Shown: in pieces, positions 11,900 through 25,382 of the stretch | Layout of the letters: each line of letters starts with the position of its first letter | Numbering within the stretch: position 1 is the stretch's first letter | Source: Welwitschia mirabilis | Taxonomy: Eukaryota; Gnetophyta; Gnetopsida; Welwitschiales | Length of the DNA: 64,000 nt | Direction: 5' to 3' | Assembly (NCBI GenBank): GCA_051453625.1 | Contig: JBOZIK010000001.1 | Location: 258,077,078-258,141,077 of the forward strand | Notes under the pieces: generated by a model | Database searches by the model: none | What the model saw: the letters and a program-made list of their open reading frames with translations, nothing else | What the model was told of the DNA's origin: nothing | Position numbers and translations under genes: made by a program

Positions 11900-13405
11900 G
11901 ACTTATTATGATCCAAACCACTTTTGTCATTTAGGATTATACATTTTCTAAGTATTGTGTTTAATATATAATTTTCTTAAGTAAACTTCTCATTAATCTT
12001 CTTTGAGTTAAAAGGTTCCTATCTTACATTCTTTGATTTACATGTTAGTCTACTAATATTAGCTTTAAGGGATAAGTTTTTAGATCATAATTTATTACAA
12101 GAACTCTTTTCTTATTCATAAGCTAATTTACAAGAATGAAGTCATTTTTAATTTTATCACATACCTTTTGTAATTTAATAAATTCTTTAGAAATTAGATC
12201 ATACCTTTCTTGGATACCATACCCTTTTCATCTTCACTTTCTAATTTAAAGTCTTCTTTTCTTTTCTCATTTTCTTTTTGGATATGTACAATGACCATGT
12301 AGGAAGAATGTGATTTTTATTATCAAATGTTTCTACCTCAATTTTGTCTTCATCATTATTCCATCCTACATAAAAAGATATCCTTTTATTAGGCTACTTC
12401 TTTTGTATTTTCTCCTACATTTAATTAGAACTAGGATATTCCAAGGCTATGTGTCCTCATCCTCTACATACCTAATATTTTAATTTGAAATATCTACTTT
12501 AAAATAGCATGAAGAACTACTATAATTCTTACCTTTATTATTAGTTCTAGCTTGATATTTGGATGATTTTTTATAGTCCTCCTTTTTATTATTCTTGCAT
12601 GAAAGAAGTATTTTAACTTCTCTTGTAATTAGAGCAAGTTCCTCATCCATATCTTCTTTAGATTCATCTTCTTTTAATTCTTCTTTTGTTTTTTTTGACC
12701 TTTATCTTGCACTTTCGCTAGCTTTAAAAGTAATGAGCTTCTCTTTTAAGGCACCATATTGAATGAGATTCATTTCATAAGCTATTAGAGCACTTTGAAG
12801 TTTTTCAATCTTCATAAAGTTGAAATCTCTTGATTCTTCGATGGCTATTTCTTGGACTTGTATTCTAGAGTTAAATATTTAATAATATTTTATATTTCAT
12901 TGACCTTAAGAAGATTTTTACTAGTGCAACATAAAACATTCACAATATTGAAGACTCTGATGAAATATTCATAAACTCTCTTTATCATTATTCATCTTAA
13001 GATTTTTAAACTGATCTATCCAAATAAGATGTTCTGACTATTTGATAATGGAAGTTACTTCATATGTTTTCATTAGAACATTTCATATCTCTTATGCCAT
13101 TTTATATCCACCTATACTATTGAACTCCTCCATTGTAAGAGCTGAATAGAAAACATTCTTTACTTTTGAGTCAATCATGAAGGCTACCTTCTCCTTATCT
13201 TCCTAGTCTCTTATAGGCTTGATTTTTGTTATGTATTTTGTATAGCATTTGTTATGATTTCTATAGGTTTTACATATCCATCTTCTATGCTTTACCAAAC
13301 TTAAAACTTATAAGATTATAAGTACACCTACTTCCTCATATTCTAATAAGAATAGTTATTCCCATCGAAGAGTGGAGGTTTAACAAATGGAACTCATTTT
13401 ATAGT
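11900..13405 (-). pseudogene. gag relic of copia element 1
   Basis: The N-terminal block lies at 13393-13340 (minus): Val-Pro-Phe-Val-Lys-Pro-Pro-Leu-Phe-Asp-Gly-Asn-Asn-Tyr-Ser-Tyr followed by a stop where copia Gags have Trp, as expected from TGG to TAG. The zinc knuckle is near 12435-12475 (Cys-Arg-Gly ... Gly-His-Ile-Ala-Leu-Glu), with the last Cys changed to Tyr. Between them the sequence is gag-like but has many stops and at least one frameshift. Gag forms the virus-like particle in which reverse transcription occurs. Confidence 0.8.
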
Positions 13406-13441
13406 TTACTTAAGGAAGATACTATTTTTCATAAGTACTTA

Positions 13442-13452
13442 CTCTGATACCA
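13442..13452 (-). other. Primer binding site, initiator tRNA-Met type
   Basis: The minus strand reads TGGTATCAGAG, the standard plant copia primer binding site complementary to the 3' end of initiator tRNA-Met. It lies just inside the end of the 5' LTR and about 50 bases before the gag N-terminal block. All 11 bases agree with the consensus. Confidence 0.9.
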
Positions 13453-13455
13453 ATT

Positions 13456-14963
13456 AAGGATTATTAAACTTAGATGGAAGGGGTGAATGAGGTCTACCAA
13501 AAACTAAATTTTACAAAAACAAATTAAAACTGTATAATAAACATCTCACTAGGATAATATGGTTTTCCAACTTGGGTATGTCTAATACATAGGATAGCTT
13601 CTTGTCACATATTTGAATATTATTAACTTGTAAAAATAGTGGTTTTTGTGTACCACCAACCTTACATACAAAATGAGATGCTTCTCTTAAGATAACACTC
13701 TCTTTTTCTTAGGGATAACTAATAATACTATATTAAAAATATGCTTACAAGACTAACATAATGTGAAATGCCTCTTTTAAGTTAGCGATCTCTTCCCCTC
13801 ATAGATATCCAGTGATATAATAAAACAGCAAGATCATAAGCACTTACAATAGCACACAATATAAGGATTGCCCTATGATATGGAGCCCTAGCAAGGGATC
13901 CTAAGATTTGATAATAGAAAAATAGAATATAATAAGAGTATTAAAAAATATGATTTCCAAATAGTTTATATCCAATAAATAATGACAAAAAATGATTCTA
14001 AAAGCTTGAAATGATGAGTCTTTAAAGAAGGGCTTTAGGTATTTCTTATTTTCATCACCCATGAATGTTAAAGAATGATGCAACATTATAAGATTCAATG
14101 AATAAATGATGTAGTTACTTGAAGTTCCCTTTTAAATGAGATCTTGATGCTTCATGAATAGATACAATCACTCATACATTTTCTTGTGCATATGTGTATT
14201 CTATTGTTACTTATATAGATCTATCTATTAAGTTATGCCTTTATATATTTTGATGAGTTTCTAGTTGTTTAACCTTAGAAGGTAGATGTTTAAACTCTGT
14301 AAGATTATATAATGAATAGAAAGGGCTAGGCATTGGGCACACAATGTATATTTTATTTAATGTGAACATTATACATAGATTTCTTGAGAATGGTATATGT
14401 ATTTTATCAGTTAAACATCTTCAACATGGAATAAATATTTGATAAAAGTGCCCATAAATTGATGAGATGTGAATTGTATAATCTTTGGCCTTTGGTAATC
14501 ATAGATTTATGATGCAAAACTTGATTACTTTCCTAGAATGTAAATAATTTAGTAAATTACAAATCATTCCTATTACCTATTCTAGTTTACTGCATACATC
14601 TTTAGCTATGTAGATGTCTTTCATCTATGTCATATCCATCTTTTAGCATAGTTATCTTCATTGAGATAGGTGTGTTTAACTTGTAATTAAAAATTAGTTT
14701 GTTTCCTGCTATAGACATCTTTTTTGTAAACATATTAAAATGTGTAAACATCTTTATCATAGATGTGTTTAATTTTTTATACATCTTTAGTTACTTTATA
14801 TTTGACAATTATGAAACCTAAGCTAAACTTTTTGTGAGATATGATATTTGAGATCTAACATGGACTGATGCTTTTGTGATCTAGTTTTCTCCAATTTAAT
14901 ATGTCTACATAATAACACAATATATTTGATAAGTGAAATCATCAAAACTGGATTTTTACCAAT
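13456..14963 (-). repeat. 5' LTR of copia element 1, about 1.5 kb
   Basis: The inner end is set by the primer binding site. The outer end is set by similarity of the minus-strand TATTGGTAAAAATCC (14963 downward) to the TGTTGGTAAATC start of the LTR at 28202. The terminal TG has decayed to TA by a G-to-A change. The LTR contains AGATGTCT-like motifs around 14600-14770, as does the other LTR of this family near 28000-28050. The end near the PBS, 'aaggggtgaatgag' on the plus strand, is shared with the LTRs at 32321 and 55681. Confidence 0.7.
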
Positions 14964-17900
14964 AGATGTAAAGTATATTATTATTTCGTCTTGAAATTTT
15001 TAATTTATTAGCTTTATCATGTAATTTTAGTTCCTCATGTAATGGGATAATATAGTTTTAAATGTTCAAAAAGATTTTTTCATAAAAACCTTCTAACATA
15101 ATTTTTATCATTTTAATGATAAAATTATAAAAATTACAAAATAAGGCTAATTAAATAAGAATAATTAATCATTTGATTACAAGATTAATACACTTAATAT
15201 TAAAGTAACTAAGGTGTAACATGATAACACTATTTCACCTAAACTATGCAATGGTATACTATTAAAGAATAGAATAATGTACTAATTTTATAATCACATT
15301 TTTAAATCAAGCTTTGAAAGCAATCCTAGTATCCAAGCTTTTGTGTGATACATATATTAAAATACGAATTATTTTATAAACCTATTTTTAAAGTAGTAGG
15401 ATGTTTTATAATGTTTGATGAAAAGGGACTCTAAGTTTTTTAAACCATTTAACCTTTATTTTAATGCCTAGTAATGATATTATCTAAATCCATGGAATAA
15501 AATAATTTAATTTCATCTATATGAAAAATGTTTTGGACAAATACTTAAAGCTTCTTGCAATCATGAAATGGATTCTTCAATGGCTTAAACATCTGTAAAG
15601 CTCATCTCGTCATATGTTTTAATCTTCTTGAATTGTGCCTAGATTCATATGCATCAATCCATCCATTAGGTATAATAGATTTTTGGTCTACTAGAACATT
15701 TAATAAGGTAGAAAAGTTTTCAATCTCCACTTTTATCATCTCTTTGTTAGTCATTTCCCTTTATTTTTTCACTAGAGAACCTAGTTAAGAAGACTATATC
15801 TAACTTTAAGGATAAGGGATTGTTTTTATCTCTTAAAATTTAATTTTATTTAATCAATACTATTAAACTCATGCCTTATTTTCATAATTTTTGATGTTCT
15901 TCTTTGCATTTGAGATTTTTAAAACTTAAATTATTTTACACCTAATTTTGTAATTACATTTGAGTAATCCTCAAGATGCTAATACTATATTCATAAAGCA
16001 TTTTTCATACTCATTTATAATAATAAAATTTTTTTATCTATTGCAAAAACCCTTTACAAATGCAAAATCAAGATGAAAAATAAGTAAGGAAAATCTATAA
16101 ATCATTTTTCTTTCATAGTGACTTTATCAAGAACCCCCAAATTTGAAGGTGTAGCATCTTCCATTCATCTCTAGTTAACTCCCTATATTAACCCGTATCT
16201 TATCCTCAATGATAGAAACTTCTGCTCACCAAAATATTCATTAATGAAGGGATTATTATATATAATTTAACATATTATTATTCAAAAATAATATCTTAAT
16301 AAATTCATTATTTATAAAAATACCAATTCATCATACTAATATTTATAGATAACAGTGTTAATAAAAAAACATAAAGTTCTTTATTTGATGTTATATAATT
16401 TATACATAAATAATAAAAACATGAAATTAAAGAATAAGTATTATCATATTCATTCATTATTTATTTTTTTAAATTCAATATCAAGATTTTCTCAAGTTAT
16501 TTTTCCTACTTATGAATATATAATAACTAATCATTAACATTTTAATTAATCATATGAATTTAGTTATCATATTATCAAATACATAAGAAATTTTTTAATT
16601 GCATTTAAAATGTATAATACATGAAGTATTAATTAACAAATTTCTTATACCATCTTGAAACAAATGAGTAAGTGAAAAATAAAATTCCAAGAAGTTTTTT
16701 AAAATTCTTATAGAAGCATAATTCTAATCAGTGTAAAAAGAAGTTTCTTATCTTAACTTTGCATTTAACGTTTTCAATAAAGCAACTAACAAGCATCAAT
16801 ACAAGATAGCTAATGTAAAAACATCTATAAGAACCTAACTTAATAGGAAAAGAAAATAATCTTCCTTATTTACTTTTATGAGTTTTTCCAAAAAGGAAAT
16901 TAATAGAGTTGCATTAATTTATGACTAATAAGAGAGAAAAAATATCGAATAGAATGATCTTATAGATTTTAATGGAAGCTACATAAAATTTAAAAAATAA
17001 GACAACATAATGGGATATTTTTGAAAGCATTAAATATGAAACTAGTTAAGAAAAAAAGTAAAAATATAAGAATATGAAACTAGTTAGAATTTAGAGAAAG
17101 ATCAATGTGAACATGCATGAGCTAAAGCTATCTAAAGATGTGAATGTTTTTCCTATTTTTAATATTAATAACTTACACTAATATTATAGGGATTCAAATG
17201 CTTACATTCAATGAAGTATTTTTGCTAAATGAAATCATCTTAAAAACATGAAGAAGATGTAAGAGAAAGGTATAAAAATAATAAAGCATAACACATATTA
17301 TGGTTTTTAATCCTAATAAATTATCGAGTTGAGCCATTAAATTCTACAAGCATGTTATTATTCTTATGCATGTTTTCTAAGTACTATAAATTCAAAGGTT
17401 TTTTTTTTAAAAATGCTTTTAAAACATTTACAAAGAAATTATTCTATTATATATTATTGAAAAATTATAAAAATTATACCTAATAAAACCATGAGTTATT
17501 TTAACTAGGAGATTAAAAAGAAGGATAATCTAGGAATATCCTTTTTTTTAAACGATCATCATTTTTAAATTAAATGTATTAGTAAAAGTAAGGAAAGATA
17601 TAAATTACACTAGCATAACTAATTGTATGCAAGAGATTATGATAAAGGTTAAGATTATAAAATAAAAAGACTTTGATATTACACATCTAAACTTTTTTAA
17701 TTAAATAAGAAACCATATTAGAAAACTAATATTAGAGAAAATTAAGTTGTATTTTAAATTAAGAAATGTCCATGGCAATGTCCCTTCAAAAATAAAAAGG
17801 AAACAAGTAATTTTAGATAACATTAAGCTTATACTAATTGATGTAATAAGTTAATGCATTACATTATATATATGTATGTGTGTGTGAGTGTGTGTGTGTA

Positions 17901-20814
17901 TGGGTAATACTCTCTACTATGAGCCCTATGGACATGGGACCAAACCTTTAAAAATTAAAGAATAAAATATATACAGACATTATTAGTTTTATTCCTAGTG
18001 GTGTATAATTAGATTACTAAAAATTATTAAGAAATAATAATAAAGAAGATAATATGAAATTGAGATCTTGGACACAACTTAGATGTTGTATGTGTTTCCT
18101 TATCTTGTACTTAAGAAATCCTATACCTATCTATTCCTTGTTGTGGATCATATTGAGAATGGTGATGGTTATGATTCTCACATCATACTTACATGTGTAG
18201 TAATCATTGCAAAGAATGATGTTAAAAAAAGATAATGGCTATAATAAAAATTGGGTCTTATCTACATGCTTTCTTATTTTATTGCATGAATAATAGTTAA
18301 AGGATTTTTTGTATTCTAGAGCTTTATATTAATTATTGACATGATGTTAGTATTATACTTAAGTTTATTCAAGTAATAAATAAGTATTTATAAATGTGCA
18401 TGTGAAATATTTATCTATTCTTAAATCTAAGAACTATATGTATTAGTTATCTTCATTTCCATAGAAAAATTACTTAAGAAATATATTTATGTATGTAGCT
18501 TATATATTTATTAATAATAGTAGATGACTTAAGTATAGGTGATTCAATTTTAATCACTTGTGATTAGTATTATAGTTATTTAATATTTACTATGTCAATA
18601 ATATTAACTGAAACTATTTTACAAGTGGTTAAGTTAGTCTGGTATTTAACAGAAAGTTTGGAGTTCAAGTTCATTTAGGTGAAAATTTTATCATTTCACT
18701 TATTTATTACTTACACTATATGTGACCTAGATAAGAAAACTAGAATAACTTTGATTAATATAAATTATAGCTAGCTAATCACTACATGTTCAGTTCTTAG
18801 TGGGCTAAGTTCTTTCTACATGGTCCATTTATTTTTCTTAAGTAAATCTTGTCCTTTTCTCTTCTTCTACATGTTCTTTGTGGTATGAAAAATAACTACT
18901 AATTTGACAACTTGCCACATCCTTTCCTCCCAATATAGAATCCAACTAGGAAATCTGATCATCATTGAAATCATTATAATTACTAAAAAGGACATCTAAC
19001 CCATAGCTATAAGTTTTCCTTCCTAATAATTATTATAGGTTATCCCTTTTACTTTAGAATATAATTATTCTTGAAACCACCACCTCCCATTAGTTATAGG
19101 TTTTATGAATTTAAAGGTAATCAAGTTCATCATAAAAATTTGACTTTTTATTTCAACTAGCATGTAACAATATTTTTCCTCTTTTATGTAGCTTTTGTTG
19201 TATAGTGGACTCCTAAGAAATATTCTTGGCTACTATTCCTTTTTGTCCCCTTTATATTTTTCTTGGCAGACACACCTCAATGGCAAATGTTAGTGCTCTT
19301 CCTCACTGGGTGTTAGAGAAATGTCTATTCATGTCTTCTCTTCCTCTTTTTGCATAACCCTTTATTCCCTTGCATGTCACTATCTCTTTGTGTGATGCTC
19401 TAGTCAATTGCTTTTTAGTCAACTGAGAACTCTTCTACTTTAGCTGACTAATCCTTTTATTAATTCATCTTAATGACCTTTTTTAATAGTGTTATATGGT
19501 CTTGCTTTATCTTCTTGGTCTTTTAAGATGCCAAAGTAGATCAACACTACCCTTTTCTACTATGTTTAAATTAGTAATATCTTTTTACCTTTTCTTAAAC
19601 TATGTAATAATATCAGTTCCCTCATTTTAGATTAATGCATTTTTGTTAAACTTGGTGTCAATCATTCTACTATTGACTTCACTACATGATCTCTCTCTAA
19701 GCTAACTTCTTTTGATCATGTATTTCTTTTTTAAGTTTCTTTCCAAGGATTCTCTATCAATAGTTAATGCTCTTTACTCTCCTCATGCATTAGCCCTTTT
19801 ATCTTAATGCACTAGTCCTAGCTATGTCATTACAGCTATGGTTCATTCCTATTACCCATTCTTTTTATAATGCACATCCTTTCTCTATTAATGCCTAGTG
19901 TGTCTTGGTAACATGTGCCATTTTACTGGATGCCAATAACTTCCTTTATCTCCTCTTTTCTATGAAGCTTATGTTTGGAACTTAATGTAATCATCAACCA
20001 TAAAACTATAACTAAATAAATCCAAAAATCCAAATAATTATTCTCATGGTTTTCCTTATCCTTCCCCCATTGTTCAATGTTTAACTTGATACTCTTTCTC
20101 TATTCCAACTAAGACTAATTCTTATGAAAGACTTATACCTCTAAAACCTACATTTTATTAATGCTTGTATCTATAGGAACATTCCCAATCAAAAAGACAT
20201 AAACATAGGTTAAAATGATGATTAAATTAGATATTACAAGGATATCAAGAATATTAGCAACTTATAGGTCCTTAGTTTAAGTCTCTAGGAAAATCCTTTT
20301 CTTTACATAGACTTACTCTTGAGTTATACATATCTTTAATTTATTAAGATTTTTAATATAAGTATATTTAATTATAATATATATTTAACATGACCTAAAA
20401 ATATTTAATTTCAATATGCTGATTAATTGATTGGTACCATGGTGTTAGTAGTTCTATCTATTATTTCTAATATAATTAAGATAAAATATTATTTAAAAGT
20501 TATATCTATAATACTAATATCTCTCTTAGAAAATCTCATTATATTGTTAAATATAAAGCATGAACATTACATCTTGGTATGGATTCATCAATCTATGGTA
20601 CAAAATCTATTACTATCTCATTATATTATTAAATATAAATATTATTATGTTTTTAGCTCCATTTATTAAAGAACTAACCCCATCCTAAATTGCTTAAGTA
20701 TCCATAAATCTTAAAGAATAGATAAAAAGAAATTCATTTCATAAAATAGATTTGACAATGATTTCCTTCATAAGAAGTGTAGGGGTATCTATTGTTATCA
20801 TATTATAAAATTTA
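14964..20814. other. Unassigned intergenic DNA
   Basis: I find no recognisable protein, RNA or repeat boundary in these 5.8 kb apart from the TG microsatellite at 17865. The part 18780-20200 is less AT-rich and pyrimidine-heavy on the plus strand, which could be the remains of something once functional, but no frame longer than about 60 codons and no known motif emerges. CG dinucleotides are almost absent; I count two in 15001-16000. Confidence 0.6.
17865..17903 (+). repeat. (TA)n/(TG)n microsatellite, about 39 bp
   Basis: Short TATATATG run passing into interrupted TGTGTG repeats. Typical plant simple repeat, with no neighbouring gene. Confidence 0.9.
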
Positions 20815-20890
20815 ATAACTTATAAATGCCTCAGAAGGTCTTTTAAAGTATTTTCTCAAATAAACACCTTAAAAGGCATCACCTTAAAAA
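20815..20890. repeat. Fragment of CACTA-type subterminal repeats
   Basis: It contains 'ataaatgcct', 'ataaacacctt' and 'aaaaggcatc' in close succession, the same motif family as the subterminal repeats at 38991-39262 and 42277-42545. No terminal CACTA sequence is seen beside it, so it is a short orphan fragment or a chance resemblance. Confidence 0.4.
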
Positions 20891-23800
20891 AAAACAATTA
20901 TAGAATAATTTTCTCTTGATGTACCTACATCCTTTTTTAATGCGTGTCTATCTCTATTTTTTATTCTTCTCTGATCTTCTTCAATCCCCCCAACCCCCCT
21001 CCTTTTGTGTAATGGATACTTTCTACTATGATTTGTCTGAATAGAGATCCATGAGATTTGATTAATGGATATGCATGGAAATGCAATTAACTTTTGCAAG
21101 AGGCAATGATAGAGTAAATGATGCTATTAAGATGTGGTGTATTTAAGAATTATTGTGCTATAGTGTTATAAAGAAATTAAAGATAGTAAAGTGAACACCA
21201 AAAGTAGAGTGAAGATCAATGGTTAGTCCATTCATGCATTTTAACATTTACACAATTTTAAAATAACTTAATGTATGTAAATGACTTGGGAAGATCCATG
21301 AAAACAACTAAGCTTAAGTAATGAAAGCCAAAAGTCCATGGAACCACTTCTAGATTATGGGTCTTCTTTTTATTATCTGCAACCTCCCCACTTTTCTTTG
21401 AGCTATCCTATCTATTGTGCTTTCACCACCTTGTTCTCCTGATCATTGTGGCCTCCCCCTTCTCATAATTACCATTTTTTCTTCCATAAATAATAGCATA
21501 GTAATAAATAAGGACTAGCTCAAGGCTTTTTTATATTCCTCTAGGTTTAGTAAAAAAAATCTTTTCATCATTTAAGTAATTCTATTACCCAGTTGTTTTT
21601 CATATATTGCATAGTTTCTCCATTAATTTATAGATTTGGAGGAATGCCATTAGGCACAACTTTGTAAATTTATTTTAATGAATGTCTAAGTACATTCTCA
21701 GTATTCAAATTAATAACATAAAGATCCTTCATGCATATCTCAAAAGGAATCCAAAGTTCAAAAGCAAATGAATTCATAGGTGAAAGGGTCCTAAATGTCA
21801 AAATAGTAGATAGTGAAGCTTTTGCTATTTCTTTAAAAATAATAGAAGGATTTAAACACCACATGTTCAAGGACATTTTCCATCCTTACATAGCCATTCC
21901 CATAAAATGTTAATGATAGGAAAAATAATATACATAAACTAGGAGAATACTAACTTAAAATATGAAAATAAGGTCAACATAATAGCTTTTCAAATTATTT
22001 TCCTTTCCTGATCCTCATCTTGTTTCACATATTTCTAAACACTTAATTGATAGTAAATTACTTGTTTTCCATTGGCCATTAGTAAATACATAAGGGATGA
22101 GAGTATATTTTCAAGTGTAATGGCCAAGAATCTAATAAGACAAGGTGCTTTTTCTTTTTTTGCTTTTTAATCTGAATCTATTTTGATTGCCTTTATAGCA
22201 TAATTTTGTAGAATCTCAAACTAATTTAAAGAGATCCTTTCTTGCTAGGATTTACTGAAAAGCATATCCCAGCTTTATGAGCTTGCTCTTTAAAGTAAGA
22301 TAATTTTTTAGAGGCTTTATTACATCTCTTAATCCGACTAGCATAATTTTATTGGAATGGACTCTTATTTGTGTTTTAAGTCCATTGATTATAGAAGACC
22401 AAGCTATCCCCTATAAGTAATGGTCTGATATGCTACTTTCCATGTAGATAATTAATTAAGTAAAAGTCGTTTCCTCTGATTGCATCTGCTTGATTGATGA
22501 AAGCCTTTTATTAGTCCCTTTAGCCCTAACAACATTCTAGAATTACTAATGTATGGATGCAGGGATTTGAAGATCATATTTCACAAAAAATATTAAAATG
22601 TTAAATATTAGACTTGAAGAAAGTTTAATGCAAATTCAGTTTGCTCTATTTCACTTGGTCTTATTTACTTTTATTGTGTGAACACTCCTTCTTACCATGT
22701 TATTATTGGACTAACTGTCTTTTTATCATTTATTCTAATGGCTTTTAACTTTTTCTATGCTTTCTTTGATGTTTTATTTTATCCTTTAAGAATAGTATCA
22801 TCTTCCCTATTTTTAAGTTTATATTTCTTATAATATTGACTTTAACAAAGCATTTGGAATTGTTAACAGTGAATTCAAGTGAGACCATCGAAAGTGTTAA
22901 TGCTAAGATAGATTCTTCTTATGTTAGCTTATGCAATGCAAAATATGTGTATTATATGCTAAGGTAAAAATATAAATGACACTAAACCCAATGACTTGAT
23001 ACCATTTCAAGCTACTTCCACTAGCATTCTCACCGTTCCATAATTCAAAGCAACCTAAATAATAGTAAGCAACTTCATGTTTTAGAAAACAGTGAAGACA
23101 TATGTGTCTTGAGTGATAGGTATGTGTCAAAAAATGAACGGTCTAAAAGAAAACATTGTAGAATATGAAGAGATTGAGATTTTGGTTGGTTCTCTTTTAA
23201 ATATTCATGTTGGAAAAGATAATCTTTAGTACCATCATGCATAGAGTATTCTTGCTAAAGACTCTGCCCTATTTTAGAGTTACCAATGTTTCAGAGTGCT
23301 TAAATTTTAAGAAAACAAGTTAATAGGCCTCTGGATTCTCATGAGTTAGAGATGAGATATTTTTGCTAAATTTGATGCATAATCACACATAGACTATGAT
23401 GAAGTTGCTGTGAGATGAGGTCTTATACATCATAAAGAAAGTGGTATGAACTATTGTCAGGATTCTATGAACCAATGCAGGAATGCCAAAGATGGTAAAA
23501 AGAAATATAACATTTGGGTTTACCACTCTTCTAAAGTTGATAATAGGAGCATCCAAAAGATTAATGATAGTTGCATGGATATCAAGGGTGATTGGCTAGT
23601 AAATCTGGTTATGGTTCTATTTTATTTGTTCATGTAAATGGATCTTTTAAACTATAAGATGGGTAATATTTTCATTCTAAGGTCATAGGAATTACATGTA
23701 CTCTATTTATCAATCATGCAATTAGTATTATGGTTGTGGAAGGATTGATTTAAAAATACTATAATAAGGATGATTCAAAAATATTAAGAAAGCCAAATGG

Positions 23801-24435
23801 TGGTAGAAATCGAAATGTTGGTAGAAATAATCTAGGACATATTAAGCTTATAAGAAATGTTTGTATGTCTTGCCAAATTTAATAGCATAGGATAGTTTTA
23901 GTGTCCATCCTATACTTTCAATTTGTGCCTTCCATTTATAACATTACTAATGTGTCTTATCTAAGGAAATAATTTTATTATTTTTAGAGTTTTAGACATT
24001 AAGACTTTTAAAACATAATTGTTACCTTAAGTCTATACCAAATCCTTCGTTGTCATGGTCATAAGCATCACCCAATTATTATGTGCTATATTACATCTGT
24101 CTCATATAGCTCTAAATTTAATCATTGATAGTTCTTCTCTTGAACTTGCATTGAAAATGTACTAGTGAGACTCTCATTATTTATCATTTTATAATTGTTC
24201 TCTACAATCATTAAGTGTGTACAATGTTAAGAAGAGGTTAACTTCATTCAAACATTTTATTCGAAGTCTTAAATATATTATTTCTTACATAAAAATGTTT
24301 CCTAAAATAATATTTTGATAATATAATACATGATTTACATGATAAATCCCTTTTAAGATAATCCTTTAATTCATGAATAAACTTAGCATCTTTAACAAAT
24401 AAAACAACATAAACATCTACTTGATTTTCAACTCC
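20891..24435. other. Unassigned intergenic DNA
   Basis: No convincing gene. There are several open frames of 60-71 codons on both strands (20884-21099 minus, 21670-21913 both strands, 22924-23130 minus, 23446-23637 plus), none with a recognised motif. The minus-strand sequence at 22250-22560 has a vaguely LINE-like look, including a possible Ser-Asp-His, but not enough to call. Confidence 0.5.
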
Positions 24436-24647
24436 AAATTTGATGTCTTCCTAGTCTTTGTCTACAATAAATAAGAAAGTTGAAAGGTTAANNNNNNNNN
24501 NNNNNNNNNNNNNNNNNNNNNNNNNNNNNNNNNNNNNNNNNNNNNNNNNNNNNNNNNNNNNNNNNNNNNNNNNNNNNNNNNNNNNNNNNNNAAATTTGAT
24601 GTCTTCATAGTCTTTGTCTACAATAAATAAGAAAGTTGAAAGGTTAA
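24436..24647. other. 100-N gap (24492-24591) flanked by the same 56 bp
   Basis: 24436-24491 and 24592-24647 agree at 55 of 56 bases. The left contig ends, and the right contig begins, with this sequence. This is the pattern of two contigs that overlap by 56 bp and were scaffolded but not merged. Confidence 0.9.
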
Positions 24648-24744
24648 ATACATAGAAAGAAATGGCAATGAATAGAGACTCATGATAAGTATGCATTTAA
24701 CTATTGAATGGATAAAATTAACAAGCAAATTCACATTGAAAATA

Positions 24745-25382
24745 AGCATGAGATACATGAAGGACGATAAAAAATTTGATCAATGTCTTCAATGAAGACT
24801 CTTCATTGTTAACATAAAAGCACTAATTATTATAAGGAANNNNNNNNNNNNNNNNNNNNNNNNNNNNNNNNNNNNNNNNNNNNNNNNNNNNNNNNNNNNN
24901 NNNNNNNNNNNNNNNNNNNNNNNNNNNNNNNNNNNNNNNNNNNNNNNNNNNNNNNNNNNNNNNNNNNNNNNNNNNNNNNNNNNNNNNNNNNNNNNNNNNN
25001 NNNNNNNNNNNNNNNNNNNNNNNNNNNNNNNNNNNNNNNNNNNNNNNNNNNNNNNNNNNNNNNNNNNNNNNNNNNNNNNNNNNNNNNNNNNNNNNNNNNN
25101 NNNNNNNNNNNNNNNNNNNNNNNNNNNNNNNNNNNNNNNNNNNNNNNNNNNNNNNNNNNNNNNNNNNNNNNNNNNNNNNNNNNNNNNNNNNNNNNNNNNN
25201 NNNNNNNNNNNNNNNNNNNNNNNNNNNNNNNNNNNNNNNNNNNNNNNNNNNNNNNNNNNNNNNNNNNNNNNNNNNNNNNNNNNNNNAGCATGAGAGACAT
25301 GAAGGACGATAAAAACTTTGATCAATGTCTTCAATGAAGACTCTTCATTGTTTAACATAAAAGCACTAATTATTATAAGGAA
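24745..25382. other. 447-N gap (24840-25286) flanked by the same ~95 bp
   Basis: 24745-24839 and 25287-25382 are nearly identical, with a few substitutions and one inserted T. The same contig-end pattern as the previous gap, but the gap length is an estimate rather than the default, so a true local tandem repeat of about 540 bp is a fair alternative. Confidence 0.85.

Larger units (their letters stand above)
8835..14963 (-). mobile_element. Copia element 1 (Sirevirus-like), minus strand, 5' LTR to RNase H
   Basis: Read on the minus strand the order is 5' LTR (14963-13456), primer binding site (13452-13442), gag, GAG-pre-integrase, integrase, reverse transcriptase, RNase H. Integrase before RT is diagnostic of Ty1/copia. 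All domains carry several stops and frameshifts, so the element cannot make Gag-Pol. The internal length, about 4.6 kb, is normal for a copia element. The 3' LTR is missing or lies in the gap at 7871-8289. The LTR start resembles that of the fragment at 27928-28202, so both belong to one family. Confidence 0.85.

Noticed and set aside
18780-20200. Pyrimidine-rich, less AT-rich stretch that might be a decayed gene
   Set aside because: No frame longer than about 60 codons and no recognisable residues. Composition alone is not enough.
21670-21913. Opposed open frames of 60-68 codons on both strands
   Set aside because: No motif, no conserved context, and two overlapping frames on opposite strands cannot both be genes. 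Random open frames of this size are expected here.
22250-22560. Possible LINE endonuclease end on the minus strand (a Ser-Asp-His and a basic stretch)
   Set aside because: The suggestive residues fall in different frames and no other endonuclease block is found upstream, so chance cannot be excluded.
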